A stretch of DNA of 11,577 bases from Pseudomonadota bacterium. GTDB lineage: Bacteria > Pseudomonadota > Alphaproteobacteria > Acetobacterales > Acetobacteraceae. Numbering within the stretch: the stretch's first letter is position 1; the number at the start of each line of letters is the position of its first letter. The stretch lies in the NCBI GenBank assembly GCA_021805485.1, contig JAJZFF010000233.1, positions 1 through 11,577 on the forward strand, in the 5' to 3' direction. Under the pieces are notes generated by a model that ran no database searches, had not been told where the DNA came from, and saw only the letters and a program-made list of their open reading frames with translations. Positions 1-6,117 of the stretch are shown in pieces. The position numbers were made by a program, and so were the translations under genes.

Positions 1-542
1 CGCAAGGCCGCAGGGTCGGTGCCATCCTGCGGCAGCAGGTCGCGGCCGGCGGCTTCAAGCGCGGGGGCGGCGCGGAGAATGCCGGCAATGCCATAGCCGG
101 TGCCGAGGTCCTCCAGCGCCGCGAGTTCGGCGGACTCGGTCACGCCGAGCACCGTGCCGGCAATCCGCGCCAGCCCCCCCGCCGTGCCGCGCGCGTAGTC
201 GAGAAAGGCGGCGCGGTCGGGAATCGGTTCGGCTTCGGCCTCGCGCGCGTCGATCAGCGCCGTGAGGGCGGCATCGGAAAAGATGCCTTGGGCCAGCCCG
301 GCACGGAGTTCCACGGCGAGCGGATGGGCGCGATCGGCGCCTTCAACGACCTCGCGCCACCATTGCAGGCGAATCAGCGCGAGCGGCGGCTGGCTCGCGA
401 CTTCGCGCGCCCGGGCCAGTTCATGATTGAAGGCGTAGAGCACGAACAGCCAGCGTCGCGATTGCGGCGGGGCGAAGATCGCGCCGAGGAAGCGGTCGGG
501 ATCGGCGCGGCGGACCTGGGCCGCGAGATCGGGTTCGTTCAT
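1..542 (-). CDS. Squalene/phytoene synthase-fold protein, NDUFAF6-like (3' end outside window)
   Basis: The minus-strand reading frame opens with ATG at 542-540 (MNEPDLAAQV) and stays open for 180 codons to the window edge, so the C-terminus is missing. The protein reads as the all-helical trans-isoprenyl transferase fold (squalene/phytoene synthase family): RFLGAIFAPPQSRRWLFVLY at about residues 17-36, a Gln-Trp-Trp-Arg-Glu stretch at 60-64, and a RGTAGGLARIAG segment at 118-129. Active synthases carry two Asp-rich motifs that bind Mg-diphosphate. Here the first site reads NHELARARE (39-47) and the second LGTGYGIAGILRAAP (146-160), so the expected aspartates are absent. This is the pattern of the NDUFAF6 branch, a mitochondrial complex I assembly factor with alphaproteobacterial relatives, so a non-catalytic assembly role is more likely than carotenoid or hopanoid synthesis. 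That role is inferred. A GAAAGAG lies about 7 nt upstream of the start. The gene diverges from sodB. Confidence 0.8.
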   Translation of the reverse strand, partial: MNEPDLAAQVRRADPDRFLGAIFAPPQSRRWLFVLYAFNHELARAREVASQPPLALIRLQWWREVVEGADRAHPLAVELRAGLAQGIFSDAALTALIDAREAEAEPIPDRAAFLDYARGTAGGLARIAGTVLGVTESAELAALEDLGTGYGIAGILRAAPALEAAGRDLLPQDGTDPAAL

Positions 543-561
543 TGCGGAACTCTTTCGATGC

Positions 562-590
562 TTGACGCTGGCAGGGCCGGACCATAGCTA
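562..590 (+). promoter_or_regulatory. Putative sodB promoter
   Basis: TTGACG at 562-567 resembles a -35 box. At 17 bp spacing lies TAGCTA (585-590), a weak -10 match; CATAGC at 583-588 would give 15 bp. It would place transcription start near 597 and leave a leader of about 60 nt before sodB. The reverse complement of 582-587 is TATGGT, which could equally be a -10 for the divergent gene ending at 542. This is motif matching by eye only. Confidence 0.3.
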
Positions 591-603
591 CCGGACGAGC
601 GGT

Positions 604-620
604 CGGCACGCACCGTGCCG
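604..620 (+). other. Perfect hairpin in the sodB leader
   Basis: CGGCACG (604-610), loop CAC, CGTGCCG (614-620) form a perfect 7-bp inverted repeat between the putative promoter and the sodB start. It could be an RNA hairpin in the 5' leader or a dyad for a DNA-binding protein. No U-run follows, so it is not a terminator. Short GC-rich dyads occur by chance in such DNA. Confidence 0.35.
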
Positions 621-648
621 GCGCCGAAACAGAAGCCCAAACCGGATC

Positions 649-652
649 GGAG
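649..652 (+). promoter_or_regulatory. Ribosome binding site that fixes the sodB start
   Basis: GGAG ends 7 nt before the ATG at 660. This supports that start over the in-frame GTG at 615, which would add 15 residues not found in the superoxide dismutase family. Confidence 0.7.
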
Positions 653-659
653 ATGCCCC

Positions 660-1265
660 ATGGCCTTTGAACTCCCCGCGTTGCCCTATGCGCACGCAGC
701 CCTTGCCGCGCATGGCATGTGCCAGGAAACGCTCGAACTGCACCACGGCAAGCACCATCAGGCCTATGTGACGGCGCTGAACGGTTTCGTCGAGAAGAAC
801 GCCGACCTGCAGGGCAAGAGCCTCGAGGAGATCGTCGCCTTCACCTACAACAAGGCCGATCTCGCGCCGGTGTTCAACAATGCCGGGCAGCACTGGAACC
901 ACAATCTGTTCTGGCAGTGCATGTCGCCGACCGACGGCGGCAAGCTGCCGGGCCGGCTGGAAGCGAAAATCGCCGAGGACTTCGGCGGCGTCGCGCAGTT
1001 CAAGGACGCGTTCAAGACCGCCGGCACCACCCAGTTCGGCTCTGGCTGGGCCTGGCTGATCCTGACCCCCGGCGGCAAGCTCGCCGTGACAAAGACGCCG
1101 AACGGCTCCAACCCGGTCGCCACCGGCGAGGGCAAGCCGCTGCTCGGCCTCGATGTGTGGGAGCACTCCTACTATCTCGATTTCCGCAACCGCCGGCCGG
1201 ACTATATCCAGAACTGGCTCGACAAGCTCGCCAACTACGCCCACGCCGAGCACCTGCTGGGCTGA
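660..1265 (+). CDS. sodB: Superoxide dismutase, Fe type
   Basis: This 201-residue protein is the normal length for a bacterial cytoplasmic Fe/Mn superoxide dismutase, which turns superoxide into hydrogen peroxide and oxygen. It begins MAFELPALPYA, the usual N-terminus, and has no signal peptide. The four metal ligands align as His28 (LHHGKHH), His81 (WNHNLFW), Asp165 and His169 (DVWEH). Gln77, in NNAGQHWNH, lies where Fe enzymes carry the outer-sphere glutamine, and the later Mn-type glutamine (as in ANQDSP) is replaced by PNGSNP. The sequence therefore points to iron; cambialistic use cannot be excluded. The start at 660 is chosen for its GGAG and the family N-terminus. The gene is monocistronic: it faces away from the NDUFAF6-like gene and converges on yajC across a shared hairpin terminator. 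Confidence 0.95.
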   Translation: MAFELPALPYAHAALAAHGMCQETLELHHGKHHQAYVTALNGFVEKNADLQGKSLEEIVAFTYNKADLAPVFNNAGQHWNHNLFWQCMSPTDGGKLPGRLEAKIAEDFGGVAQFKDAFKTAGTTQFGSGWAWLILTPGGKLAVTKTPNGSNPVATGEGKPLLGLDVWEHSYYLDFRNRRPDYIQNWLDKLANYAHAEHLLG

Positions 1266-1291
1266 GGCCGGGCAAGACCCGCCGTTGCAGG

Positions 1292-1320
1292 ACGGCCCCG
1301 GCGCGAACCGCCGGGGCCGT
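1292..1320. terminator. Hairpin terminator between convergent sodB and yajC
   Basis: ACGGCCCCGGCG (1292-1303) and CGCCGGGGCCGT (1309-1320) form a perfect 12-bp stem with loop CGAAC. It starts 27 nt after the sodB stop and lies 15 nt beyond the yajC stop, so it can serve both. The T-run after the stem is weak on the plus strand (TCCCGTTT) and absent on the minus strand. A very stable GC stem with a poor U-tract is common in high-GC genomes. Confidence 0.75.
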
Positions 1321-1334
1321 TCCCGTTTCCGGGC

Positions 1335-1694
1335 TTACTTCTTCTTCGGCTCGGCCGCCTTGGTCTCGGCCGGCTTCGAGTCGGTCAGCACGCTGCTGAT
1401 GGTGCTGCGCAGCACGGTGATGCGGACGTTGGGGGCGATATCGACCTCGATTTCCTCGGCGCCATCCAGAGCCTTGGCCACCTGGCCGACAATGCCGCCG
1501 CCGGTCACCACCTTGTCGCCGCGGCGGATGGCGGCGAGGCGTGCCTTCTGCGTCTTGGCCTGCTGCTGCTGCGGGCGGATCAGGATGAAGTAGAAGACGA
1601 TGACGATCAGCACCAGCGGTGCGAAATTGATCACCGCCGCCATTGCACCGGAAGGTGATGACGAGGCAGCGGCGTAGGCGGTGGCGATGAACAT
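1335..1694 (-). CDS. yajC: YajC, Sec translocase accessory subunit
   Basis: This 119-residue protein matches YajC, the small membrane subunit associated with SecD and SecF of the Sec translocon. It has a short Ala/Ser-rich N-terminus, one membrane helix at about 22-39, then the characteristic RPQQQQAKTQKARLAAIRRGD and a small globular domain (KVVTGGGIVGQVAKALD). The tail is Lys-rich, ending EPKKK. The start at 1694 is preferred over upstream in-frame starts because AGGGT lies 7 nt before it (1706-1702) and the encoded MFIATAYAAA is a typical N-terminus. secD and secF usually follow yajC. Here the next gene in that direction is sodB on the opposite strand, so secDF must lie elsewhere. Confidence 0.93.
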   Translation of the reverse strand: MFIATAYAAASSSPSGAMAAVINFAPLVLIVIVFYFILIRPQQQQAKTQKARLAAIRRGDKVVTGGGIVGQVAKALDGAEEIEVDIAPNVRITVLRSTISSVLTDSKPAETKAAEPKKK

Positions 1695-1743
1695 GCGGGA
1701 TACCCTGATCTGATGTGGTGAAGCTTGTCCTTGGTCGGGCGGG

Positions 1744-1771
1744 ACCATAGTTTGCACGCCCGCCCCGTCAA
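1744..1771 (-). promoter_or_regulatory. Putative yajC promoter
   Basis: Read on the minus strand, TTGACG (1771-1766), a 16-bp spacer and TATGGT (1749-1744) make a reasonable sigma-70-type promoter. It would start transcription about 40-45 nt upstream of the yajC ATG at 1694. It lies in the 110-bp gap shared with the divergent DUF815 gene. No experimental support is available from sequence alone. Confidence 0.5.
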
Positions 1772-1804
1772 GCCGCGCGGGGCGCGCCTGCCTGAGGAGA
1801 CGTC

Positions 1805-2674
1805 ATGGACCAGCCGACACACGACCTGCTCGCCCGCATCGCCGATGCGCTCGACCGCCTCGCCCCGCCGCCGCCGCCGCCGGCCGAGGTGAGCGCGCAC
1901 GATGCCTATGTCTGGCATCCCGAGCGCGCGGCGCTGGAGCCGGTGGATCAGGTCTCGCGCGTGCCGATCGGGCTGCTGCAGGGCGTGGAGCGGCAGAAGG
2001 ACATCCTGACCGAGAACACGCTGCGCTTCGCCCGCGGCCTGCCGGCCAACAACGCCATGCTCTGGGGCGCGCGCGGGATGGGCAAGTCCTCGCTGGTGAA
2101 AGCGGCGCATGCGGCGGCGAACCGGGCGTTTCCCGGCAGCCTCGCGCTGATCGAGATTCATCGCGAGGACATCGCCACCCTGCCGGCGCTGCTCGACATC
2201 CTGCGCGGCCAGCCCCGCCAGTGCCTGATCCTGTGCGACGATCTCAGCTTCGAGCGCGAGGATGCCGACTACAAGGCACTCAAATCGGTGCTCGATGGCG
2301 GCATCAAGGGCCGGCCGGACAACGTGCTGTTCTACGCGACCTCGAACCGGCGGCACCTGATGCCGCGTGACATGATCGAGAACGAACGCAGCACCGCGAT
2401 CCACGCCTCGGAGGCGACGGAGGAAAAAGTATCGCTGTCGGATCGCTTCGGCATCTGGCTCGGGTTTCACAATTGTGATCAGCAGACCTTCTTCGCCATG
2501 ATCGAGGGCTATGCGAAAGCGTTCGCCCTCGATGTCGACGCCGAAACCCTCCATGCGGAGGCCGTGGAATGGTCGGTGACGCGCGGCGCCCGGTCGGGGC
2601 GGGTGGCCTGGCAGTTCATCTGCGATCTCGCCGGGCGGCTCGGCCGCCGGATCGAGGCCGGCGCGGCGCCTTGA
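1805..2674 (+). CDS. DUF815-family AAA+ ATPase
   Basis: This 289-residue protein is recognised as the DUF815 group of AAA+ ATPases, whose cellular role is not settled. After a short N-terminal helix and a six-proline run (21-26) comes a family-typical segment ending in GVERQKDILTENTLRF. Then follow a Walker A motif GARGMGKS (88-95), Walker B LILCDD (141-146) and a sensor-1-like stretch FYATSNRRHL. Conserved text includes LSDRFGIWLGFHNCDQ. There is no membrane segment or signal peptide, so it should be cytoplasmic. GAGGAGA at 1794-1800 sits 4 nt before the ATG and supports the start. It diverges from yajC, a pairing I recall from other alphaproteobacteria. tonB follows 66 bp downstream on the same strand, and co-transcription is possible. 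Confidence 0.88.
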   Translation: MDQPTHDLLARIADALDRLAPPPPPPAEVSAHDAYVWHPERAALEPVDQVSRVPIGLLQGVERQKDILTENTLRFARGLPANNAMLWGARGMGKSSLVKAAHAAANRAFPGSLALIEIHREDIATLPALLDILRGQPRQCLILCDDLSFEREDADYKALKSVLDGGIKGRPDNVLFYATSNRRHLMPRDMIENERSTAIHASEATEEKVSLSDRFGIWLGFHNCDQQTFFAMIEGYAKAFALDVDAETLHAEAVEWSVTRGARSGRVAWQFICDLAGRLGRRIEAGAAP

Positions 2675-2699
2675 CAGCCGAGGGCCCGCCCCTGAAGAC
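2671..2699 (+). promoter_or_regulatory. Possible promoter of the tonB operon
   Basis: A perfect TTGACA (2671-2676) spans the stop codon of the DUF815 gene. A 17-bp spacer leads to GAAGAC (2694-2699), a poor -10. If used, transcription would start about 35 nt before the tonB ATG. I saw no Fur-like box nearby. Only the -35 half is convincing. Confidence 0.3.
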
Positions 2700-2740
2700 A
2701 AGGACGTGACGGACGAGACCGATCAGCGCCGGAGCCACGC

Positions 2741-3490
2741 ATGAGGACGGAGGGGGCGACCGCGAACGGCGCCATTCCGCCCTGGCAGCCGGACGAGCTG
2801 GGCCTGCCGCGGGCGACGGCGGCGGGGCTGGTGATTGTCGGGCTGATCGCCGCCGCGGCGTTCTACGCCGCGCGCCATCTGCCGCGCTACCGCACGCCGC
2901 TGGCGCCCGCCACCACCGTGCATCTGGTCCGGCTCGCGCCGCCCCTGCCCTTGCCACCGCAGCCGGTGCAGCCGCCGCCACCGCCGCTACCCGTGCCTCC
3001 TCCGCCGGTTCCGCCGCCGCCGCAGCCGAAACCGCTGCCACCGCCGCCCGCACCCTCACCCATGCCGCCGCCCAAGCCGCTGCCGAACGTGGTGCACCAT
3101 CCGCCACCGCCACCGCACCCGCGGCCCAAGCCGCAGCCGGTCCATCGCCCGGTGCCGCATCCGGCGCCGCCGCCACCCAGGGCAAAGAGGCCACCGCCGC
3201 AACCGGCCTTCGATTTCGCGCAATACGCCGCCGGACTTCGCGGGCCGCTGCAGCGCGAAGTGCATGTGACGCAGACAATGCGCATGCTCGGCGTGAATGG
3301 CACGGCCTTCATCGAGTTCACCCTGGCGCCGAACGGAAAGCTGCTTTCGGCGCAGGTCTACCGCAGCAGCGGCAACCCGCTGATCGACCGCGCGGCGCTG
3401 GATGCCGTCCGGCACCACCGCTTCCCGCCCTTCCCCGGCACGGAGGACAAGACCTTCGCGGTGCCGATCGAGATCAGGGTCGGGGAGTGA
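2741..3490 (+). CDS. tonB: TonB-family energy transducer
   Basis: This 249-residue protein has TonB architecture: a short cytoplasmic N-terminus (1-26), one membrane helix (about 27-44), a periplasmic linker from about 66 to 156 in which more than half of the residues are proline, with scattered Lys, Arg and His, and a C-terminal TonB domain. The domain starts near residue 184 (GVNGTAFIEFTLAPNGKLL) and contains SSGNPLIDRAALDAV and RFPPFPGTEDKTF, all typical. TonB spans the periplasm and passes proton-motive force from ExbB/ExbD to outer-membrane receptors. The start has GGAG 6 nt upstream (2731-2734). Its partners exbB and exbD lie at the far end of the same run of genes, after an ABC importer. 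The membrane helix lacks the SxxxH pattern of E. coli TonB; the nearest histidine is His46, just past the helix. TolA is less likely because the C-terminal domain reads as TonB. Confidence 0.92.
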   Translation: MRTEGATANGAIPPWQPDELGLPRATAAGLVIVGLIAAAAFYAARHLPRYRTPLAPATTVHLVRLAPPLPLPPQPVQPPPPPLPVPPPPVPPPPQPKPLPPPPAPSPMPPPKPLPNVVHHPPPPPHPRPKPQPVHRPVPHPAPPPPRAKRPPPQPAFDFAQYAAGLRGPLQREVHVTQTMRMLGVNGTAFIEFTLAPNGKLLSAQVYRSSGNPLIDRAALDAVRHHRFPPFPGTEDKTFAVPIEIRVGE

Positions 3491-3511
3491 CAATCCAGAC
3501 CGGCTGAGCCG

Positions 3512-5167
3512 ATGCGGCGCGGTTCAGTCCTGATGCGATCGCGCCTGCGGGCGGCGGTGATTCTGGCCATGGTCGCGGCAGGGCCGAGCTTCAGCGCGGG
3601 ACGCTGCGACACGGTGGTGGTGCCGCCGGGGCTCGGGCTCGGCACGCCGCCGGCGAGCGTCGATTCACTCAACCCGTTCCTGATCGGCTCCGCCTACGAT
3701 GCCGAAGCCGCCGGCCTGCTCTATGACGGGCTGCTCTGGATCAGCCGCAACCACACCATCACCTGGTCGCGCAGCATCGCATCGGCGATCGAGGTCTCCG
3801 ATGACAAGACCACCTTCACCGTGACGATGAAGCCTCGCACCTGGTCGGACGGCGTACCGGTGACGGCGGAGGACGTGAAATTCACCTTCGACCTGATCCG
3901 CAAGCTCGGGAAAACCTATACCGGCTACGGCCAGGGCGGCATGCCGGGGCTGGTGAAGTCGCTCAACGTGCTCGGGCCGCACCGCTTCCGGGTGGTGCTG
4001 AAGCGGAGCGTGAACCCGACCTGGTTCGAACTGACCGGCCTCAGCCAGCTGACCCCGTTTCCCGCCCATGCCTGGACCCGCTATTCCGTCAACCAGATGT
4101 GGCGGCTGCAATCGACGCCCTCGTTCTTCCGGGTGGTGGACGGCCCCTTCCGGATCGGCCGCTACGTCATGGGCCGCTACATCAGTTTCGTGCCCAACCC
4201 GACCTATCAGGGCCACAAGCCGGACATCCGTCGGTTCATCATGGTCTTCCTGAATTCGGACGGCGCGGTGTTCGAGGGGTTGCGCACCGGCACGCTCGAT
4301 GCCGGCAACCTGCCCTTCTCGCTGTGGCGGGCGCAGCGGAAGCTGCCCGACGCGCGGGAGCTGCGACTGCCGCCAAATTTCGGCTTCGACTACATGGAAC
4401 TGAGCTATCGCAACCCGAAAGTCGCCTTCTTCCGCGATGTGCGGGTGCGCCAGGCGATTGCCGACGCAATCGACCAGAAGCGAATCATCCGCCTGCTCCT
4501 GCACGGGACAACGAAGCCGCAACACGGGCCGGTGCCGGTGGACCCGCCGACCTTTCTCTCGCCCGCGGCGAAGGCCGGGAAATATCCCGTGGGTTATGAC
4601 ACGGCAAAGGCGAAGGCCCTGCTCGCCGCCGCGGGCTGGAAACCGGGACCGGACGGCATCAGGATGAAGGACGGCAAGCGTCTTGCCTTCACCGACGTGA
4701 TTCCCTCCGGCAACGTGACCGGCCAGCTCGGCGCCGAGCTGATCCAGGCGGATCTGCGCGCCGTCGGCATCGCGATGACGATCCGCGAGGTCACGTTCAG
4801 CCAGATGCTGGTGCTCAGCTACAAGCCGCTTCAATGGGAGGCGATGCAGTTCGGCTGGGCGCTCGGCGTCTACCCCGACGATTCCGCCCAGCTTGCAAGC
4901 GATGGCGCGTTCAACCAGTCCGGCTACAGCGACGCGCGGATGGACGCGCTGCTGAAGGATGTGCAGACGAAGCCGGGCCTGGAACCACTCTACGCCTATC
5001 AGGATTATGCGGCGGCACAGCAGCCGGAAATTTTCCTGCCCGAGCCTGGCAGCGTGGTGCTGGTGCGCAACGGGCTCGAGGGCGTGCGGAAGTTCCTCAG
5101 CCCGACCGGCGCGTGGTCACCGCAATACCTGCACTGGGCGCCGGGCGCGTGTGGTGGGCGCCGGTGA
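3512..5167 (+). CDS. Periplasmic substrate-binding protein, peptide/nickel ABC importer family (SBP_bac_5)
   Basis: This 551-residue protein is a family 5 solute-binding protein (DppA/OppA/NikA relatives), which captures peptides, metal chelates or similar ligands in the periplasm. An N-terminal signal peptide (basic MRRGSVLMRSRLR, then a hydrophobic core) probably ends near Ala29. No clear lipobox is visible. Family text follows: DSLNPF, WSDGVPVTAEDVKFTFDLI (from about residue 111), FRDVRVRQAIADAIDQKRI and a C-terminal YSDARMDALLKDV. Ligand specificity cannot be read from sequence. No good ribosome binding site precedes either ATG 3512 or the in-frame ATG 3533; both give a workable signal peptide, so the start is uncertain by 7 residues. 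It follows tonB by 21 bp, and its stop overlaps the next start by 4 nt (GTGA). Confidence 0.9.
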   Translation: MRRGSVLMRSRLRAAVILAMVAAGPSFSAGRCDTVVVPPGLGLGTPPASVDSLNPFLIGSAYDAEAAGLLYDGLLWISRNHTITWSRSIASAIEVSDDKTTFTVTMKPRTWSDGVPVTAEDVKFTFDLIRKLGKTYTGYGQGGMPGLVKSLNVLGPHRFRVVLKRSVNPTWFELTGLSQLTPFPAHAWTRYSVNQMWRLQSTPSFFRVVDGPFRIGRYVMGRYISFVPNPTYQGHKPDIRRFIMVFLNSDGAVFEGLRTGTLDAGNLPFSLWRAQRKLPDARELRLPPNFGFDYMELSYRNPKVAFFRDVRVRQAIADAIDQKRIIRLLLHGTTKPQHGPVPVDPPTFLSPAAKAGKYPVGYDTAKAKALLAAAGWKPGPDGIRMKDGKRLAFTDVIPSGNVTGQLGAELIQADLRAVGIAMTIREVTFSQMLVLSYKPLQWEAMQFGWALGVYPDDSAQLASDGAFNQSGYSDARMDALLKDVQTKPGLEPLYAYQDYAAAQQPEIFLPEPGSVVLVRNGLEGVRKFLSPTGAWSPQYLHWAPGACGGRR

Positions 5168-6117
5168 GGCGGGTGATCCTTTCGCGCCTCGCCGCTTCGG
5201 CGCTGACGCTCGTGCTGCTGGTGACGATCGTGTTCTTCATGGTGCATGCGACGCCCGGCGGCCCGGCCTATTCCATCCTCGGCCAGAAGGCGACGCCGGA
5301 GGCGGTGCGCCAGCTCAATGTCCGGCTCGGCCTCTCGGCGCCGTTGTGGAAGCAGTATCTGGTCTGGTGGGCGCATCTTCTCGAAGGGCGGCTCGGCTAT
5401 TCCTATCTGCTGAACCGGCCGGTGGCCGGCCTGATCGCGGCATACGCGGCGAACACCCTCGCCCTCTATCTCGGCGCCATCACCCTTTCGGTGCTGCTTT
5501 CGATCGCCATCGGGTTGGTGCAGGGGGCCTTCTGGGGCCAGTGGCCGGCGCGGCTGATCGGTGCGGCGCAGCTCGTCCTCTACGCCATGCCGGTGTTCTT
5601 CGCCGGCACGATCCTGATCCTCTATGTCGCGGTGAAATGGCGCTGGCTGCCGGCAGGCGGCATTGCCGATATCCGGCACGCCGCACCGGGAGTGGCCGAT
5701 TACGCCCGACATCTGATCCTGCCGGTGGTCACCGTCGGGCTGCTGGGAACCGCCGGGCTGTCGCGCTATTTCGGCGCGGCGGTGCATGAGGAACTCGGCA
5801 AGGACTACGTGCGCACGGCGCTGGCCAAGGGGCTCGGGTTTGGCGCCGTGCTGCGCCGGCACGTCTTGCGCAACGCGCTGCGGCCGCTGGTAACGATTCT
5901 CGGCCTGTCCTTTCCCTACATCTTCGCGGGCTCGGTGCTGGTCGAGACCGTGTTCGACTATCCGGGGCTCGGCTTCCTGCTGTGGCGATCGGCATTGTCG
6001 CAGGATTATCCGGTGATTTCCGCGATCGTGTTGCTGATCGGCGTGCTGACGGTGATCGGCAACCTGCTCGCCGACCTGGTCAATGGCTGGCTCGATCCGC
6101 GGGAGCGCTTCGAATGA
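5164..6117 (+). CDS. ABC importer permease, DppB/OppB type
   Basis: This 317-residue inner-membrane protein has an N-terminal helix (VILSRLAASALTLVLLVTIV) followed by the family segment ATPGGPA and several further helices. Its cytoplasmic coupling loop DYVRTALAKGLGFGAVLRRH closely matches the DppB EAA loop that docks on the ATPase. The C-terminal part, GSVLVETVFDYPGLGFLL, is also typical. The start is taken as GTG at 5164, in a GTGA overlap with the upstream stop. Longer in-frame extensions run back through the binding-protein gene and lack family similarity. GTG at 5173 is a possible alternative. It should pair with the next permease to form the channel. Confidence 0.92.
   Translation: MRRVILSRLAASALTLVLLVTIVFFMVHATPGGPAYSILGQKATPEAVRQLNVRLGLSAPLWKQYLVWWAHLLEGRLGYSYLLNRPVAGLIAAYAANTLALYLGAITLSVLLSIAIGLVQGAFWGQWPARLIGAAQLVLYAMPVFFAGTILILYVAVKWRWLPAGGIADIRHAAPGVADYARHLILPVVTVGLLGTAGLSRYFGAAVHEELGKDYVRTALAKGLGFGAVLRRHVLRNALRPLVTILGLSFPYIFAGSVLVETVFDYPGLGFLLWRSALSQDYPVISAIVLLIGVLTVIGNLLADLVNGWLDPRERFE

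Noticed and set aside
615..659. N-terminal extension of superoxide dismutase from GTG 615
   Set aside because: The extra residues are not family-like. ATG 660 has a good GGAG and gives the standard N-terminus.
2676..2692. Weak GC inverted repeat after the DUF815 gene (around GAGGGCCCGCCCCT) as terminator
   Set aside because: The stem is short and imperfect, and no T-run follows.
1631..2701. 356-codon open frame on the minus strand
   Set aside because: It covers the DUF815 ATPase gene and part of yajC in the wrong frame, with no recognisable motif.
2887..3321. Glycine-rich minus-strand open frame that could suggest a structural protein or G-quadruplex tract
   Set aside because: The glycine runs are the complement of the TonB proline codons. 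The repeat is explained by the proline linker.
3665..4834. 389-codon open frame on the minus strand
   Set aside because: It is antisense to the substrate-binding protein gene; composition is typical of a reverse-strand shadow.
4834..5163. Long N-terminal extension of the first permease
   Set aside because: The extension overlaps the binding-protein gene in another frame and is Arg/Ala-rich. GTG 5164 gives a normal-length permease in a 4-nt overlap.
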